A DNA stretch of 64,000 nt from Acidimicrobiaceae bacterium (GCA_030837965.1 JAUTXP010000058.1:1-64000), one strand, 5' to 3'. Positions 1 to 10,195 are shown, numbered from the stretch's first letter. Notes: generated by a model from the letters alone, not told the origin. Translations and numbers: made by a program.

Positions 1-3000
1 GTGGGCCACGCCCGTCGCCGACGCGGCGGCCGTGGCCGTGCGCGGGGCCGACGCCCCCGCGGCCGCCTTGGGCGCGTCGGCGGCCTCGGACGTGGTGCGG
101 CCCGCGGCGGTGCCGGTCGAGGCCACGTCCCAGCGCTCCGCGGTGAGGGCGTCGGGCGTGAACGACGTGCCCGCCCTGACGCCGAACGCGGAGACGACCA
201 CCGAGTTGGCCTTGGTCGTCGTCACCGACGGGGTCGACACCGACGTGCCCGAGACGAGCGCGGAGGCGACCGCGGGCGCGGCCGACGTGTCCACGCCCGA
301 GTATGCGGCGACGGACCCGGTGGCCTGCTGCGAGGCGCTGAGGGACCAGGCCCATGCCGCCGGGTCGCCCGCGGCCGCGACACGCCAGTAGATCTCCTCG
401 CGCACGGCCGTCCCGTTGGCCTGGCTCGACAACAACGACCAGCCCGCCGGTGCGGTGGTGCTCACGCCGGTGCCGCCCGCGGCCGTGACCTGGGCGAGCA
501 GGACGTCGCCCGCCAAAGTGCCGGCAGGCCGGGCGAGGGACAGCGACGTGCCGCCTGCGCCGTTGCTGCCCGCCGCCGCGGCGCGGAAGGCGACGGTCGA
601 CGTCACCGTCGACACCCGGGCCACGACGCGGTCGGTCACGTCCCGCACGTATCGCAGCTCGGTGCCGCCGGACTTGGTAGTCATGTGCCGCTCGGCCCCG
701 TCATAGGTGAACTGCTGCCCCCCGAGGGCATTGATGTTGCCCCTCGGGTTGTAGCCGATGGTGGGGTACCGCGAGTCGGTGGTGGACACCAATTCGTCGG
801 CTTGGTCGTAGCAATACGTGGTCGTCTGCGAGTCCACTGTCATCGACGTGCGGTTGGTGTCAGCGCCTCTCGAGTAGGTGCACCCGGGCGACACGGCGTC
901 GAACGCATATTGGTAGTGATGGTACGTCGGGGTCGCCGTCAATTCCGGCACCCACGCGTCCACCAGTCGCCCCGCGGAGTCATAGGCGAAGTTGTTGCCC
1001 GCGTGCCCGTCAACGCCGCTCGGCTGGTCGTAGGCCTCGTCGACGATGCGTCCTCCCTGGTCACGCGTCACCCCGTCGCTGGCCAACGTGGTGGCCCCGG
1101 ACTGCCACGTGAGCCCGTTGAGCCGGCCCCGCACATCTCGTCCGATCTGCACGCTCGTGCCGTTGCCGCCGGCGCCCGCGGTGTTGGGATACGCGATGGC
1201 CTGCTGAAGTCCCGAGGCGCTGTCGAACGTTGCCGAGGCCATCGTCAGTCCGTCGACCTTCTGTGACGAAGGGCCACGGCCCGCGGCGTCGAAGTCGGTG
1301 TGCACCGCGCCCGCCGGGCCCGATGAGTCGCGGACGCGGCCTGCTTGGTCGTACACGGTTTGCGTGATGTTGCCCCAGACGTCGCGGTAGGCAATGGCGC
1401 GCCCGAGCCAGTCGACGGTCGTCACCACGGCCCCGTCCGACCCGAAGCCATAGGCCGTGTCGTCGGCGACCGAGTTGACGGCTGGATTGCCCCCGACGGC
1501 CATGTTGTACGTGACCGTCCTCGCAGGCTCGGCGCCGAACGGCGGCGCGACTCGCTGCGTGGCCCGGCCCCGCCCGTCGTATGTGGTGCAGTCCCAGAGC
1601 GCGAGGTTGACCTTGGTGGCGAGCACCCGGCCCGCCTCGTCGTACACGAATGACTCGACACGGGAAACCGCAGCCCCGGCCCCGTCGGGGTCCTGCCCGA
1701 CCCGCTGGTACAAGGCACCCGCCTGGTTGATGGCCTCCACGACGCCGCTCGTGCATGGGTTGTCGGCCGTCGCCGCCACCCCGCCCGCTCCGTAGTAGCT
1801 GTACGTCGTGACGCCGCCTGCGGGCATCGTCTTGGACGTGGGCCTCAGAAACCCCGTTCCGTCGGGGCGTTCGTACGCCGTCGTCGTGACCATCTCGGCC
1901 CCGGGTGCCGACGAGATACGAGTTGCGGTAGGGAGACCGTGCTCGGGCCCGATGCCGAGGTCGGCCTTGACATAGTCGGTGGCCGTGACCCGTCCGTTCG
2001 GGTCCTGCACCGAGGTCACGAGGTTGTACCGGGGCTTGAACGCGGCCGCGGCGTCCGACGACGTGAGGCGAAGCCGGGCTGGGCCGACCAGCTCCTGGTA
2101 GTCGACACGAAGCCTGTGGGTTCCTGCCGTCAAGGGCGCCGACGTGGCCGTGGAGAAGTCCCGGTCCGCGGCCGCGGCGTGGGCGGCGACCTGCGCGGCG
2201 TCCAACACGGATGGGTACAGCGCGACTTCGTCCATGGTGCCGTTGAAGTGCCACCAACCCCCCGGCGTTGCCGGCCATGTGTCGGTGAAGGCGGCCCCCA
2301 ACTGGCTGTCGCCCATCGTCTGCCAATTGACGGAGCCGGTCGTGGAGCCCACGCTCGTGCCGTCCACGTACAGCGCCTGCGTGGTGCCGTCGTACGTCAT
2401 GGCGACGTGGTGCCAGGCACCGTTGTTGACGGCCTGCGGGCTGAGGAGCTGCGGGAGGGGCCACAGGGTCGCATGCAGCTTGCCATCAGTCCCCACATAG
2501 ACCGACGGCACATAGCCGCCTGCGCCCGGATGCGGTCCGACGGCGCCCTCTTGATAGCCGAGCAGCGGACCGCTGCTGGTCGTCTTGAACCACGCCTCGA
2601 AGGTCATGGGGACCCCGCCCTTGACCGTGTCGGCGGGGAGGGCGACGCGGCTCGAGGTCCCGTTGAAGGTGGCCGCCTTGTCGTCGTCCGCTGCCAGTCG
2701 ACCGGCGGCGCCGAGGGTGACGTCCGTGTAGGTGCCCGCAGACGTGCCTGCGGTGTCCGTCGCCGTGGAGGTGCCTACCGGGTCACCGAGGCGCCAGTAC
2801 GAACGCGGCGGCTTGTCGTCCGACATGACCGCCCTTCGGTAGGGCCCACCCCACGTGTCGACGACTTCGGCGTCGTCTACGTACACCCGTCCGCCGTCGG
2901 CCTCCAGGCTCAGCGTGGCATTGGCCGCCACCTTCACCTCGCCCGACAGACGGGCCGAGAACTTGTCGCACGGAATCGGCGAGCAACTTGCGCCCGATGG

Positions 3001-6000
3001 ACCAGACGCGCCCCAGTCGAAGTCGGGGGCGACGGTGGCGTGCTGCTTCGGCGTCGCGGTCAGGCCTGCGTTCGGATACCACGCCGCGGCCAGACCGGTG
3101 ATCCCTCCGTCATACGTGGTCGTGGTGCCGGGCGCGGTGGCCGAGGTGATCTCCATCGGCTTGGCCGGGTCCGGTGTGGTGAACTCGCCGGGCGCGCCTG
3201 GCCCGTACGACGCACTCGGATTGCCCGCCGCGTCATAGATCGTCGTTGTGACCAGGCCGCCGACAGGGTCGGCCTGATGATGGTGGTCGACGGCCTTATA
3301 GGAACGGTCGTTGAAGGAGTCCCACCACGCCTCGGTGGCGATGCCGTCCGGGCCTCGTTCTGTGGTGGCGTGCCCGCCATGGCTGGTGGCCTTCCCGCTC
3401 TCGTCGAACGAGAGCGACCGCGAATACCCGTTGGGCTGCTCGCTGCTCGCCACCGACACTGTTGCCGCGGTGATGCGCCCGGCCGCCGCGTCGTACGTGT
3501 ATCCGTACGTCCGGGTCGGTCGCAATGCGCCCGCAGACGCGTCCGGGGCCGGCAGGGTCACCGAGCTGACCCGCCCGCTCTGGTAGCCGATGATCGTGCG
3601 GTGCGTGCTCACCGCAGGGTCCGCGGTGTCCGTGAACGTCCCCGCCGCGAGCAGGTCGTTGGTCAGCTCGTCTCTGACACTCGTGAGCAGGTTGATGGTC
3701 CCTGAAGGCGTGTCCTGCGGGCTGTAGCCGAAGTCGATCGTGGGCGCAGTCAGCACCTGCGACGGGCCCGACCCGACGGCAACGAATCCTGGGTCCACGA
3801 TTCGGGCCAACTGGCCGCCGACGTAATAGAGCCGTGTCTCGGCCACGGGTTGTCCGGCCAAGCCGGGCTCGTGCTCGAAGCCGGTGTACACGACGCGGCA
3901 CAGCATCCCGGGAGGAGCCGCGGCATCGAAGCCGGTTGGGACAGCCGGGCACCCCGAGTTGTCGGGAGGCGTGGCCGCGGGCTTGCCGTAGAACAGGTCG
4001 ACCTTGCGGTCCATGGCGTCGGTGATGGACGTCATGCGGTTCACGCCGTTGCCGACATCCCCGTACGAATACGAAGGCGCGGCCTTGTGGACGTCGTCGG
4101 CGGGCGACGTCATGGCCGTCAGGGCGCCGTCGACCGCGAACGTGTAGAGGTAGCCGTCGTCACCGGACAAGGTCCATCCGCCGTCCGGAAGCTGCGTCAG
4201 CACCGCTTCCTCGTCAGGCGGGGGCGCCCAGTTGGACCCGTTCCAGGTGAACAGATGGTCGCTGCCAGAGCTGTCCACCACCGCGGCGGCGGTGCCCGTC
4301 ACGGACCGGACCGCGGTGTACGCATCCGGGATCATGGCGTCGCCGACGCGTGACCATCCCTGGGGCAGAGCCGGGTTGTCGGGCGCCAGCCAAGAGCCTT
4401 GGACGTCGACGGGCGCACCGGGAGCCGCGCAGGCGACGCCATCCGTGCACTTGAGCAGCTTGATCCGCAGCGAGGCGGGCCCGGTGGCCTGGGCATAGGT
4501 GATGACGACGGGGATCCCGCTGCCGGCGATGTATACCGGCGCGCCCGCCGCGTAGGCGTTGGGCGTCGGCGCGCTCAGCAGCGTGGTGGGGCCGGACTTC
4601 ACCGTGACGGAGTCGTCGCTCGTGTCGCTCACGATCCGGTAGTACCCATCACCAGAGGGGGCTTTCAAAAGGCCCGACCAGCGCGCCGTCCACCAGTCCG
4701 CCTGCATCAGACCGGGGTTGGGACTGGTTCCTGCGGGCCAACTGAACGAAAGGCTGGTGTCGAGCCGGTGGATGGCGCTCGACTCGTTCGCATCCTTGAG
4801 CCCGTTGCGGTTCAGGTCCTGGTAGTAGTCGGCGTTCAGCCCGGTGACGAGGGGCGCCTGGGAGTTGTAGGTGAACGACACGCCGATGGGACCGCCGACT
4901 GTCTTGTAGCTCGGACCCGCGGCACTGAGAAGCAGGTTCCCGTTGGACAGGTTGACCTTGGCCGGCCCGCTGGCGTCGTAGGCAAGGGTGGACCGCTCAC
5001 CCAGTCGGAAGTCGATTCGCAGGGCGCGCGCCGACGACCAGGCCGACGGCGTCTGCGTGCCCGCCCCCTTGTCCCTGGCCTGGACGATCCAGAAGTACCG
5101 CCCGCCGTCCGCGAAGGTCCCGCTGGGCGGCGTCCATCTCTTTTCACCGGCAGGGTCGGCCGCATCCGGTTCGATCCACGGCGACGTCACGATGCGACCG
5201 GTCTTGCCGTCCGCGCCACTCGCAACTTGGAAGCGGTACTCCACCGCATCGCTGTCCGGATCGCTCACTCGCCCGCTGGCGAGCGTGAACGTGGTGCTCG
5301 ACACCACCTCCTCGGCGGCGGGCGACACCAAGGCCGGCGTGGGCACGGCCGTGTTGGGCACGCTGAAGGCCCACGTCGGCCCCGGCGTCTGGAAGTCCCA
5401 TTGGTCGAGGGCCGTGCTGGTCCACGTGTATGTGCGGTTCCAATCCAGGTACCCGGCGGGCACCTGCCAGGTGGAGTCGGGGCCGACCCAGTCGGACGGG
5501 ATGCAGCCGTTCCAGTCGCCCACGAACAGGCCGCAGACCTTGTACTGCTGCCAGTGGGACTCGTTCTCCTCGGGCGGCACGTGGGCTGAGAGCGTGGGGG
5601 TGAGCGTGAGCGAATGAGCGGCCGCGTTGTTGGCGGGCGAGGACAACGCGGGCGGCGACGGAGGAGTCGTCCAGACCAACGTGAACACGCCACTCCCGAA
5701 CTGCTTGTACGTATAGACGCCTACGGATTCATCACCGAAGAACTTGATGGGCAGCCCCGCCACCCGGTTCTGCACGGCGCTGTCGAAGAACTGCCGAAGG
5801 GCCTCGTCGCCGAAGAGGTAGTCGTTCGAGCTCGTGTAGTCGTCGCCCAACCACGTCCAGAAGTCCGGGTAGTTCCACCCTCCTTGGTTGATGCGCAGCG
5901 TCTCGGCGTTGGCCGTGCCCGCGTTGAGGTTCCATATCTCGATGCTGGCGTCGAGGATCACGGTGCCGAAGAGGCTCTCGTAATTGAAGTAGGCCACCGC

Positions 6001-7056
6001 TCGCCAGGGCAGCGTCTGCCCCGCGATGTTGGGGTTGCCGACGCGAAAGACGCCCGGGGCCGACGTGTCGGGCCGGTACGAGATCAGGTTGGCGGCCCCC
6101 GTGGAAAGCGTGGGGTCGACCACGATCGGGAAGGCGGCGTCGGACAGGCCGTCGAGCCAGGCCCCGTCGACGGCGATGGCCACCGTCGAGCCGTCGCCCT
6201 TGTCCCCCACCTCGAGACGGGGAGCAGCCCCGGGCACCGGAATGCCCGTGGTGTCGAGCACCTCGGGCCGCGGCAGTCGCCACGACTCCCACCGGCCGCC
6301 GGCGAGAGTGGCGCCGCCCGAGCCGTCGAGTGCGGCGTGCGCGCCGCGGAGGTCGAACGCGAAGCGGGTCATCGACTGGCGCCTGCGCAGGACGATCTCC
6401 TCCTTGACCTCATCCGATTGCACGCGGTACCGGACATCGACTCCGGGCCACACCTCCGCGTAGGTCACAGACAAGCCGTCGACGGCCACGACAGGGTCGG
6501 CGTCGGCGCCGCCCACGGGCGCGAGCGAGAGGTTGCCCTGCGAGGACTTGACGCTGACTCCGGCGGGCAGTCGGTCGAACGAGACCTCGAAGCCGTTGGC
6601 CTTGTTCCGAAGCCGCCCAGTCGTCTTGTCCGGCCCGATGTGGTTGTCGATGGGCTCCCAGCCCTTGTTCGACTTGAAATGCAGCGGCTTGGTGCTGAAC
6701 TGCGTGGCCATGGTGCCGTCTGCGTTTCGGAACGTCTTCGAGAACGCATCGCGGCGCTCAGGGAGTTCGACGCTCGTCTTCGGGTCGAAGGAGTGCGCCT
6801 TGCGCGCTGTCGGCTGGTGCTTCGACGGAACTGGGACGCGTGCGACAGCGCCGTTGTCGGCGGGCACGTCCATCGACGCGCCGCCGGGGAGGGCTGGCGG
6901 GGCCAGGGGCGCGGGGGACGCGATGGCGGGCAGCGCGGCCAAGGGCAGCGGCCGAGTGGCGCCACCGTCTTCGGCCCGCACGGCAATGCCGGCCAGGCCT
7001 TGACCAATGACCGCCGCGAGCAGTCCGACGACCACCGCTCCTCGAACATGGCCCAT
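1..7056 (-). CDS. Secreted RHS/YD-repeat protein, C-terminus beyond window edge
   Basis: The frame is open without a stop from an ATG at 7056 to base 1, so at least 2352 residues are encoded and the 3' end is missing. It starts with a signal peptide (MGHVRGAVVVGLLAAVIGQG). Approximate domain order: DNRLRE-like beta domain 320-455, Fn3-like segments 470-680, PA14-like 742-815, YD repeats 985-1255, second PA14-like 1318-1408, LamG/concanavalin-like 1432-1635, more YD repeats 1668-2142, then an Ig/CBM-like beta segment. YD-type motifs such as YDAAGNPS, YDEAGRVLA and YDQAGRVRD are visible. RHS proteins form a large hollow shell and often carry a variable C-terminal toxin or adhesive tip; that part is not in the window. 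An in-frame TTG two codons upstream is an alternative start. Family assignment is sure; function is not. Confidence 0.9.
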   Translation of the reverse strand, partial: MGHVRGAVVVGLLAAVIGQGLAGIAVRAEDGGATRPLPLAALPAIASPAPLAPPALPGGASMDVPADNGAVARVPVPSKHQPTARKAHSFDPKTSVELPERRDAFSKTFRNADGTMATQFSTKPLHFKSNKGWEPIDNHIGPDKTTGRLRNKANGFEVSFDRLPAGVSVKSSQGNLSLAPVGGADADPVVAVDGLSVTYAEVWPGVDVRYRVQSDEVKEEIVLRRRQSMTRFAFDLRGAHAALDGSGGATLAGGRWESWRLPRPEVLDTTGIPVPGAAPRLEVGDKGDGSTVAIAVDGAWLDGLSDAAFPIVVDPTLSTGAANLISYRPDTSAPGVFRVGNPNIAGQTLPWRAVAYFNYESLFGTVILDASIEIWNLNAGTANAETLRINQGGWNYPDFWTWLGDDYTSSNDYLFGDEALRQFFDSAVQNRVAGLPIKFFGDESVGVYTYKQFGSGVFTLVWTTPPSPPALSSPANNAAAHSLTLTPTLSAHVPPEENESHWQQYKVCGLFVGDWNGCIPSDWVGPDSTWQVPAGYLDWNRTYTWTSTALDQWDFQTPGPTWAFSVPNTAVPTPALVSPAAEEVVSSTTFTLASGRVSDPDSDAVEYRFQVASGADGKTGRIVTSPWIEPDAADPAGEKRWTPPSGTFADGGRYFWIVQARDKGAGTQTPSAWSSARALRIDFRLGERSTLAYDASGPAKVNLSNGNLLLSAAGPSYKTVGGPIGVSFTYNSQAPLVTGLNADYYQDLNRNGLKDANESSAIHRLDTSLSFSWPAGTSPNPGLMQADWWTARWSGLLKAPSGDGYYRIVSDTSDDSVTVKSGPTTLLSAPTPNAYAAGAPVYIAGSGIPVVITYAQATGPASLRIKLLKCTDGVACAAPGAPVDVQGSWLAPDNPALPQGWSRVGDAMIPDAYTAVRSVTGTAAAVVDSSGSDHLFTWNGSNWAPPPDEEAVLTQLPDGGWTLSGDDGYLYTFAVDGALTAMTSPADDVHKAAPSYSYGDVGNGVNRMTSITDAMDRKVDLFYGKPAATPPDNSGCPAVPTGFDAAAPPGMLCRVVYTGFEHEPGLAGQPVAETRLYYVGGQLARIVDPGFVAVGSGPSQVLTAPTIDFGYSPQDTPSGTINLLTSVRDELTNDLLAAGTFTDTADPAVSTHRTIIGYQSGRVSSVTLPAPDASAGALRPTRTYGYTYDAAAGRITAATVSVASSEQPNGYSRSLSFDESGKATSHGGHATTERGPDGIATEAWWDSFNDRSYKAVDHHHQADPVGGLVTTTIYDAAGNPSASYGPGAPGEFTTPDPAKPMEITSATAPGTTTTYDGGITGLAAAWYPNAGLTATPKQHATVAPDFDWGASGPSGASCSPIPCDKFSARLSGEVKVAANATLSLEADGGRVYVDDAEVVDTWGGPYRRAVMSDDKPPRSYWRLGDPVGTSTATDTAGTSAGTYTDVTLGAAGRLAADDDKAATFNGTSSRVALPADTVKGGVPMTFEAWFKTTSSGPLLGYQEGAVGPHPGAGGYVPSVYVGTDGKLHATLWPLPQLLSPQAVNNGAWHHVAMTYDGTTQALYVDGTSVGSTTGSVNWQTMGDSQLGAAFTDTWPATPGGWWHFNGTMDEVALYPSVLDAAQVAAHAAAADRDFSTATSAPLTAGTHRLRVDYQELVGPARLRLTSSDAAAAFKPRYNLVTSVQDPNGRVTATDYVKADLGIGPEHGLPTATRISSAPGAEMVTTTAYERPDGTGFLRPTSKTMPAGGVTTYSYYGAGGVAATADNPCTSGVVEAINQAGALYQRVGQDPDGAGAAVSRVESFVYDEAGRVLATKVNLALWDCTTYDGRGRATQRVAPPFGAEPARTVTYNMAVGGNPAVNSVADDTAYGFGSDGAVVTTVDWLGRAIAYRDVWGNITQTVYDQAGRVRDSSGPAGAVHTDFDAAGRGPSSQKVDGLTMASATFDSASGLQQAIAYPNTAGAGGNGTSVQIGRDVRGRLNGLTWQSGATTLASDGVTRDQGGRIVDEAYDQPSGVDGHAGNNFAYDSAGRLVDAWVPELTATPTYHHYQYAFDAVSPGCTYSRGADTNRTSMTVDSQTTTYCYDQADELVSTTDSRYPTIGYNPRGNINALGGQQFTYDGAERHMTTKSGGTELRYVRDVTDRVVARVSTVTSTVAFRAAAAGSNGAGGTSLSLARPAGTLAGDVLLAQVTAAGGTGVSTTAPAGWSLLSSQANGTAVREEIYWRVAAAGDPAAWAWSLSASQQATGSVAAYSGVDTSAAPAVASALVSGTSVSTPSVTTTKANSVVVSAFGVRAGTSFTPDALTAERWDVASTGTAAGRTTSEAADAPKAAAGASAPRTATAAASATGVAH

Positions 7057-7320
7057 GGCCAATGTGCCGCGCCGTAGCGCCCGCCGTACTCCCACCGTCG
7101 CTCCCGTCCCGCCGGCAATCCGCGTTCGTCCAGGCCCTGATGACCGCAAGCCGTTCGAACGAAGATCGCGCCGTCAGCTTTCGCTGCGAATAGTCGAGAT
7201 GGAACCACTTCGCCGAGAGAGTTCCAATAGCGCGATCGGGCCATATTCGGGTTGACACCCAGGGCGACTGCGCTTGCCGCCGTCCCCCCGACCGCCCCCA
7301 CCCCCCGCGCCCGTGCTTCC
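7057..7320. other. Intergenic leader of the RHS gene
   Basis: No convincing gene lies here. The stretch 7140-7260 is less GC-rich than its surroundings, as expected for a promoter and leader of the minus-strand RHS gene. I could not fix a -10/-35 pair. A TTGACA at 7252-7257 on the plus strand has no matching -10. Confidence 0.5.
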
Positions 7321-7373
7321 CTTTTCTGGGCACGTTTTCTTGGCCTATGGACAAGAAAAGGTGCCCAGAAAAA
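7321..7373. terminator. Long hairpin, likely bidirectional-style terminator
   Basis: Arms 7321-7341 and 7353-7373 pair over 21 bp with one mismatch around an 11-base loop. The hairpin begins 2 bases after the TGA (7376-7378) of the minus-strand hydrolase, so it most likely ends that transcript. The arms contain CTTTT/AAAAG runs at their outer ends. Confidence 0.75.
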
Positions 7374-7375
7374 GA

Positions 7376-8611
7376 TCAGTCGATGAGGGCTTGGTAGACG
7401 AGCTGTTTCAACTGGGGCCGGATCGGGTGGGTGCTGGAAGGCAGCAACTGCGTCATGAACAGCACGGTCACCTCTTCCACCGGGTCGACCCAGAACGCGG
7501 TAGACGCCGCGCCGCCCCACGCGTACTCGCCCTCCGTCGACAGCACCTTGTTCTTGGCCGCGTCGTCCACCACGGAGAAGCCGAGGCCGAAGCCCATCCC
7601 CGCGAACGTCGTCTCCGCGAACAGCGGCCTGCCGAACGCCTCCAAGTCGACGCCGCCGGGAAGGTGGTTGCGGGTCATGTAGTCGACGGTGCGAGTGCCC
7701 AGCAGCCGCACTCCGTCCAACTCGCCCCGGCCCAGCAGCATCTGCATGAAGCGGTGGTAGTCGGCCGCCGTCGACACCAGGCCGCCGCCACCAGACAGGC
7801 AGGCGGGCCGCCGGTAGGCGGCGTCGCCCAACGCGTCGAGCCGAACCGCCTTCCTGTCGACCGGGCTCGGCGTATAGAGCGGGCCCAGCCGGTCGGCGTC
7901 GGCCTCGTCGACCCAGAAGCCCGTGTCCGTCATGCCCAAGGGCTCGAAGATGCGCTCGGCCAAGAACTGGTCGAGCGACTGGCCCGACGCCACTTCGACA
8001 ACTCGCCCGAGCACGTCGGTGGACACGCCGTAGTTCCACTCCGACCCGGGCTGGAACAGCAGGGGTATCCCCGCCCACAGGTCGCAGCACGCGGCCAGGT
8101 CGGCCCCGGGCGGTGATACCCATTCGAAGCCCCTGGCCCGGTACATGGCGTCGACGGGATGGGCGTAGTGGAACCCGTAGGTCAGGCCCGACGTGTGGGT
8201 CAGCAGGTGCCAGATGCGGACCGGCTCGGTGGCGGGCTCGGTCACCGGCTTCAAGGCCGAACCCTGCTTGTAGACGCGCATGTCCCTGAACGAAGGGATG
8301 TACCGGTAGACGGGGTCCTTCAACTCGAATGCGCCTTGTTCGTAGAGCATCATGGCCGCCACCGACGTGATCGGCTTGGTCATCGAATAGATGCGAAAGA
8401 GCGTGTCCGACTCGATGGGCAGGCCCGCATCGACATCGCGATTGCCGCACGTGGCCACGTGCACGACCTGGCCGCGCCGGGCGACCATCAACAGCCACCC
8501 CGGCAGCAGCCCGTCGTCCACATAGCGCTTGAAGTGCCGGTCGATGCGACCCAACCGCTCGGCGTCGAAGCCTGCCTCCGCCGGGTCGACCTCCACCTTC
8601 AACTCGGTCAC
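7376..8611 (-). CDS. Serine beta-lactamase/esterase family hydrolase
   Basis: A 411-residue protein of the class C beta-lactamase/D-alanyl-D-alanine carboxypeptidase-like family (EstB type). The nucleophile motif SMTK lies in IYSMTKPITS at about residue 74, and a YGV sequence (EWNYGVSTDVLG) sits where the family has Tyr-x-Asn. The GTG start at 8611 is preferred over an in-frame ATG at 8716 because AGGAGG stands about 8 bases upstream and because the longer form would overlap the divergent neighbour. There is no clear signal peptide, so it is probably a cytoplasmic or peripheral esterase rather than a resistance enzyme. The substrate is unknown. A strong hairpin follows the stop. Confidence 0.85.
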   Translation of the reverse strand: MTELKVEVDPAEAGFDAERLGRIDRHFKRYVDDGLLPGWLLMVARRGQVVHVATCGNRDVDAGLPIESDTLFRIYSMTKPITSVAAMMLYEQGAFELKDPVYRYIPSFRDMRVYKQGSALKPVTEPATEPVRIWHLLTHTSGLTYGFHYAHPVDAMYRARGFEWVSPPGADLAACCDLWAGIPLLFQPGSEWNYGVSTDVLGRVVEVASGQSLDQFLAERIFEPLGMTDTGFWVDEADADRLGPLYTPSPVDRKAVRLDALGDAAYRRPACLSGGGGLVSTAADYHRFMQMLLGRGELDGVRLLGTRTVDYMTRNHLPGGVDLEAFGRPLFAETTFAGMGFGLGFSVVDDAAKNKVLSTEGEYAWGGAASTAFWVDPVEEVTVLFMTQLLPSSTHPIRPQLKQLVYQALID

Positions 8612-8669
8612 GCTGGTCCCTCCTGCTCGCCGGTCTGGACCGTCCGTGCCCGCCAGTATCGTCGGCCGG

Positions 8670-9659
8670 ATGCGCTTCCTCGTACTGGGCGGGACGTCGT
8701 TCGTAGGCAGGCACATCGTCGAAGCCGCACTTGACGCGGGCCCTCAGGTCACGCTGTTCAACCGGGGCCGGACCAACCCGGGGCTGTTCGACCAGTGCGA
8801 CCAGCGCCACGGCGATCGCAAGGTGGGCGACTACGACTCGCTGCGCGACGGCGAGTGGGACGCGGTCATCGACGTCAACGCGTATTGGCCGCGAGCCGTG
8901 CGCGAGGTGGTGGCCGCGTTGGGCGCAAGGGTCGGCCACTACACCTACATCTCGACGTGCTCGGTGTACGCCGAGCCGGGCGAGGGGCCGGTCGACGAGT
9001 CACATCCGTTGGCCACCGTCACCGACCCGACCACTGAGGATGTAGACGGTGAGACGTACGGCGGCCTCAAGGCGCTGTGCGAAGGCGAGGCCGCGCTGGC
9101 CTTCCCTGGCCAATGCACGGTGATCCGACCCGGCATCGTGGCGGGGCCCCACGACCCCACCGACCGCTTCACCTATTGGGTGCGCAGGGCGTCCCGGGGC
9201 GGGACGGTGTTGGCCCCCAACCGGCGAGACCAGCCCGTGCAGGTGGTGCACGCGCGGGACCAGGCCGACTTCATCGTGTCGGCCACCGCGGCCGGGCTCG
9301 ACGGGCCGTTCAACACGGTCGGGCCGAGCGAGCCGTTGACCTTCGCCACCATGATCGAGGCCTGCGCCGCGGCCGCGGGCACGTCGGTCGAGGTGGCGTG
9401 GGTCGACGAGCCCTTCCTGCGCGAGCGCGAGACCCACGTCCCGCTCTACATCCCGTCCGGCATGGGCATCGACGGGCTGTTCCGGTGCTCGCCCGCCAAG
9501 GCCGAGTCCCACGGATTTCGCAACCGGCCCATCGTGGAGACGGCGGCCGACACGCTGGCTTGGGACCGAACCCGCGACCAGTCAGTGCCCATGGCGGGCG
9601 TGCCCACGCCGGAGGAGGAGGCCAGGCTGATCGCCGACTGGCGGGCCGTGTCCAGCTAG
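8670..9659 (+). CDS. NAD-dependent epimerase/reductase-like protein
   Basis: A 329-residue extended short-chain dehydrogenase. The Rossmann glycine motif is at the N-terminus (MRFLVLGGTSFVGRH) and the YxxxK pair appears as YGGLK near residue 130, after an STCSVYAEP segment. It resembles the atypical epimerases annotated as reductases or CSP41-like proteins. The ATG at 8670 starts directly at the Rossmann strand and is divergent from the hydrolase gene 58 bases away. It may share a transcript with the next gene, 52 bases downstream. Substrate unknown. Confidence 0.8.
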   Translation: MRFLVLGGTSFVGRHIVEAALDAGPQVTLFNRGRTNPGLFDQCDQRHGDRKVGDYDSLRDGEWDAVIDVNAYWPRAVREVVAALGARVGHYTYISTCSVYAEPGEGPVDESHPLATVTDPTTEDVDGETYGGLKALCEGEAALAFPGQCTVIRPGIVAGPHDPTDRFTYWVRRASRGGTVLAPNRRDQPVQVVHARDQADFIVSATAAGLDGPFNTVGPSEPLTFATMIEACAAAAGTSVEVAWVDEPFLRERETHVPLYIPSGMGIDGLFRCSPAKAESHGFRNRPIVETAADTLAWDRTRDQSVPMAGVPTPEEEARLIADWRAVSS

Positions 9660-9711
9660 TCCCTGACTCGCCATTGACAATTTTGGAGGGTGGGCGCAAT
9701 GCTCTTGCCCC

Positions 9712-10158
9712 ATGGCGATCGCGGCTGTGTCGTCTCGACCCCCGTGCCGTGGTTGCGGCGCGCCGCTGCCCGGCGCGGCCAAGTGGTGTCCCACATGCCG
9801 CACGCCCATCGACGAGGGCCCAGCATCGACCCGCCGCACAGAGTTGCCGCCGGAGCAGGCCGCAGCCACCCTCACTCGGGCGCTGTCCGGCATGGGCGCC
9901 CACGTGACCAGCCAGACGTCGACAGCAATCACCGGCTTCGTCAAGGTTCGCCGCACGCCGAACGTCTTCGTGGCCATCCTGCTGTTCCTGCTGTGCATCG
10001 TGCCGCTCGTGATCTACCTGATCGCCCAGAGCAAGGACGACACCTTCCCCTTCGCGTTCGAGCTTGTCGCACGCGATGACGGCACCGAGGTCCGGTGGTC
10101 CGGTACCGGTCCGGCCGCGGACATCGCCCGCGGCGCGGCGGGCACCCTGCCGGCCTGA
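9712..10158 (+). CDS. Zinc-ribbon membrane protein, unknown function
   Basis: A 148-residue protein. The N-terminus carries a double CxxC zinc ribbon (CRGCGAPL ... WCPTCRTP). A helix-rich middle follows, then one or two hydrophobic segments (FVAILLFLLCIVPLVIYLIA, about residues 85-104) and a hydrophilic tail. Layouts like this occur in small actinobacterial proteins with a zinc ribbon fused to a membrane anchor; no function can be assigned. The ATG at 9712 lacks a good Shine-Dalgarno sequence, since GGAGGG is about 22 bases upstream, so the start is only moderately sure. Confidence 0.7.
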   Translation: MAIAAVSSRPPCRGCGAPLPGAAKWCPTCRTPIDEGPASTRRTELPPEQAAATLTRALSGMGAHVTSQTSTAITGFVKVRRTPNVFVAILLFLLCIVPLVIYLIAQSKDDTFPFAFELVARDDGTEVRWSGTGPAADIARGAAGTLPA

Positions 10159-10195
10159 CCTCTAGCCGGACGCTTTTGGTCGCGCGCAGGCCGCG

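Noticed and set aside
1-6300. Long Arg/Gly-rich open frames overlapping the RHS gene on both strands
   Set aside because: They lack any family motif and have the composition of high-GC shadow frames. The true frame reads as coherent YD-repeat, PA14 and LamG sequence from 7056 to base 1.
7252-7257. TTGACA as a -35 box
   Set aside because: No -10-like hexamer stands at a suitable distance, and no plus-strand gene begins within reach.
6465-8939. An 824-codon open frame crossing the RHS start, a hairpin and the hydrolase gene
   Set aside because: It is out of frame with both recognised genes and gives no recognisable domain.
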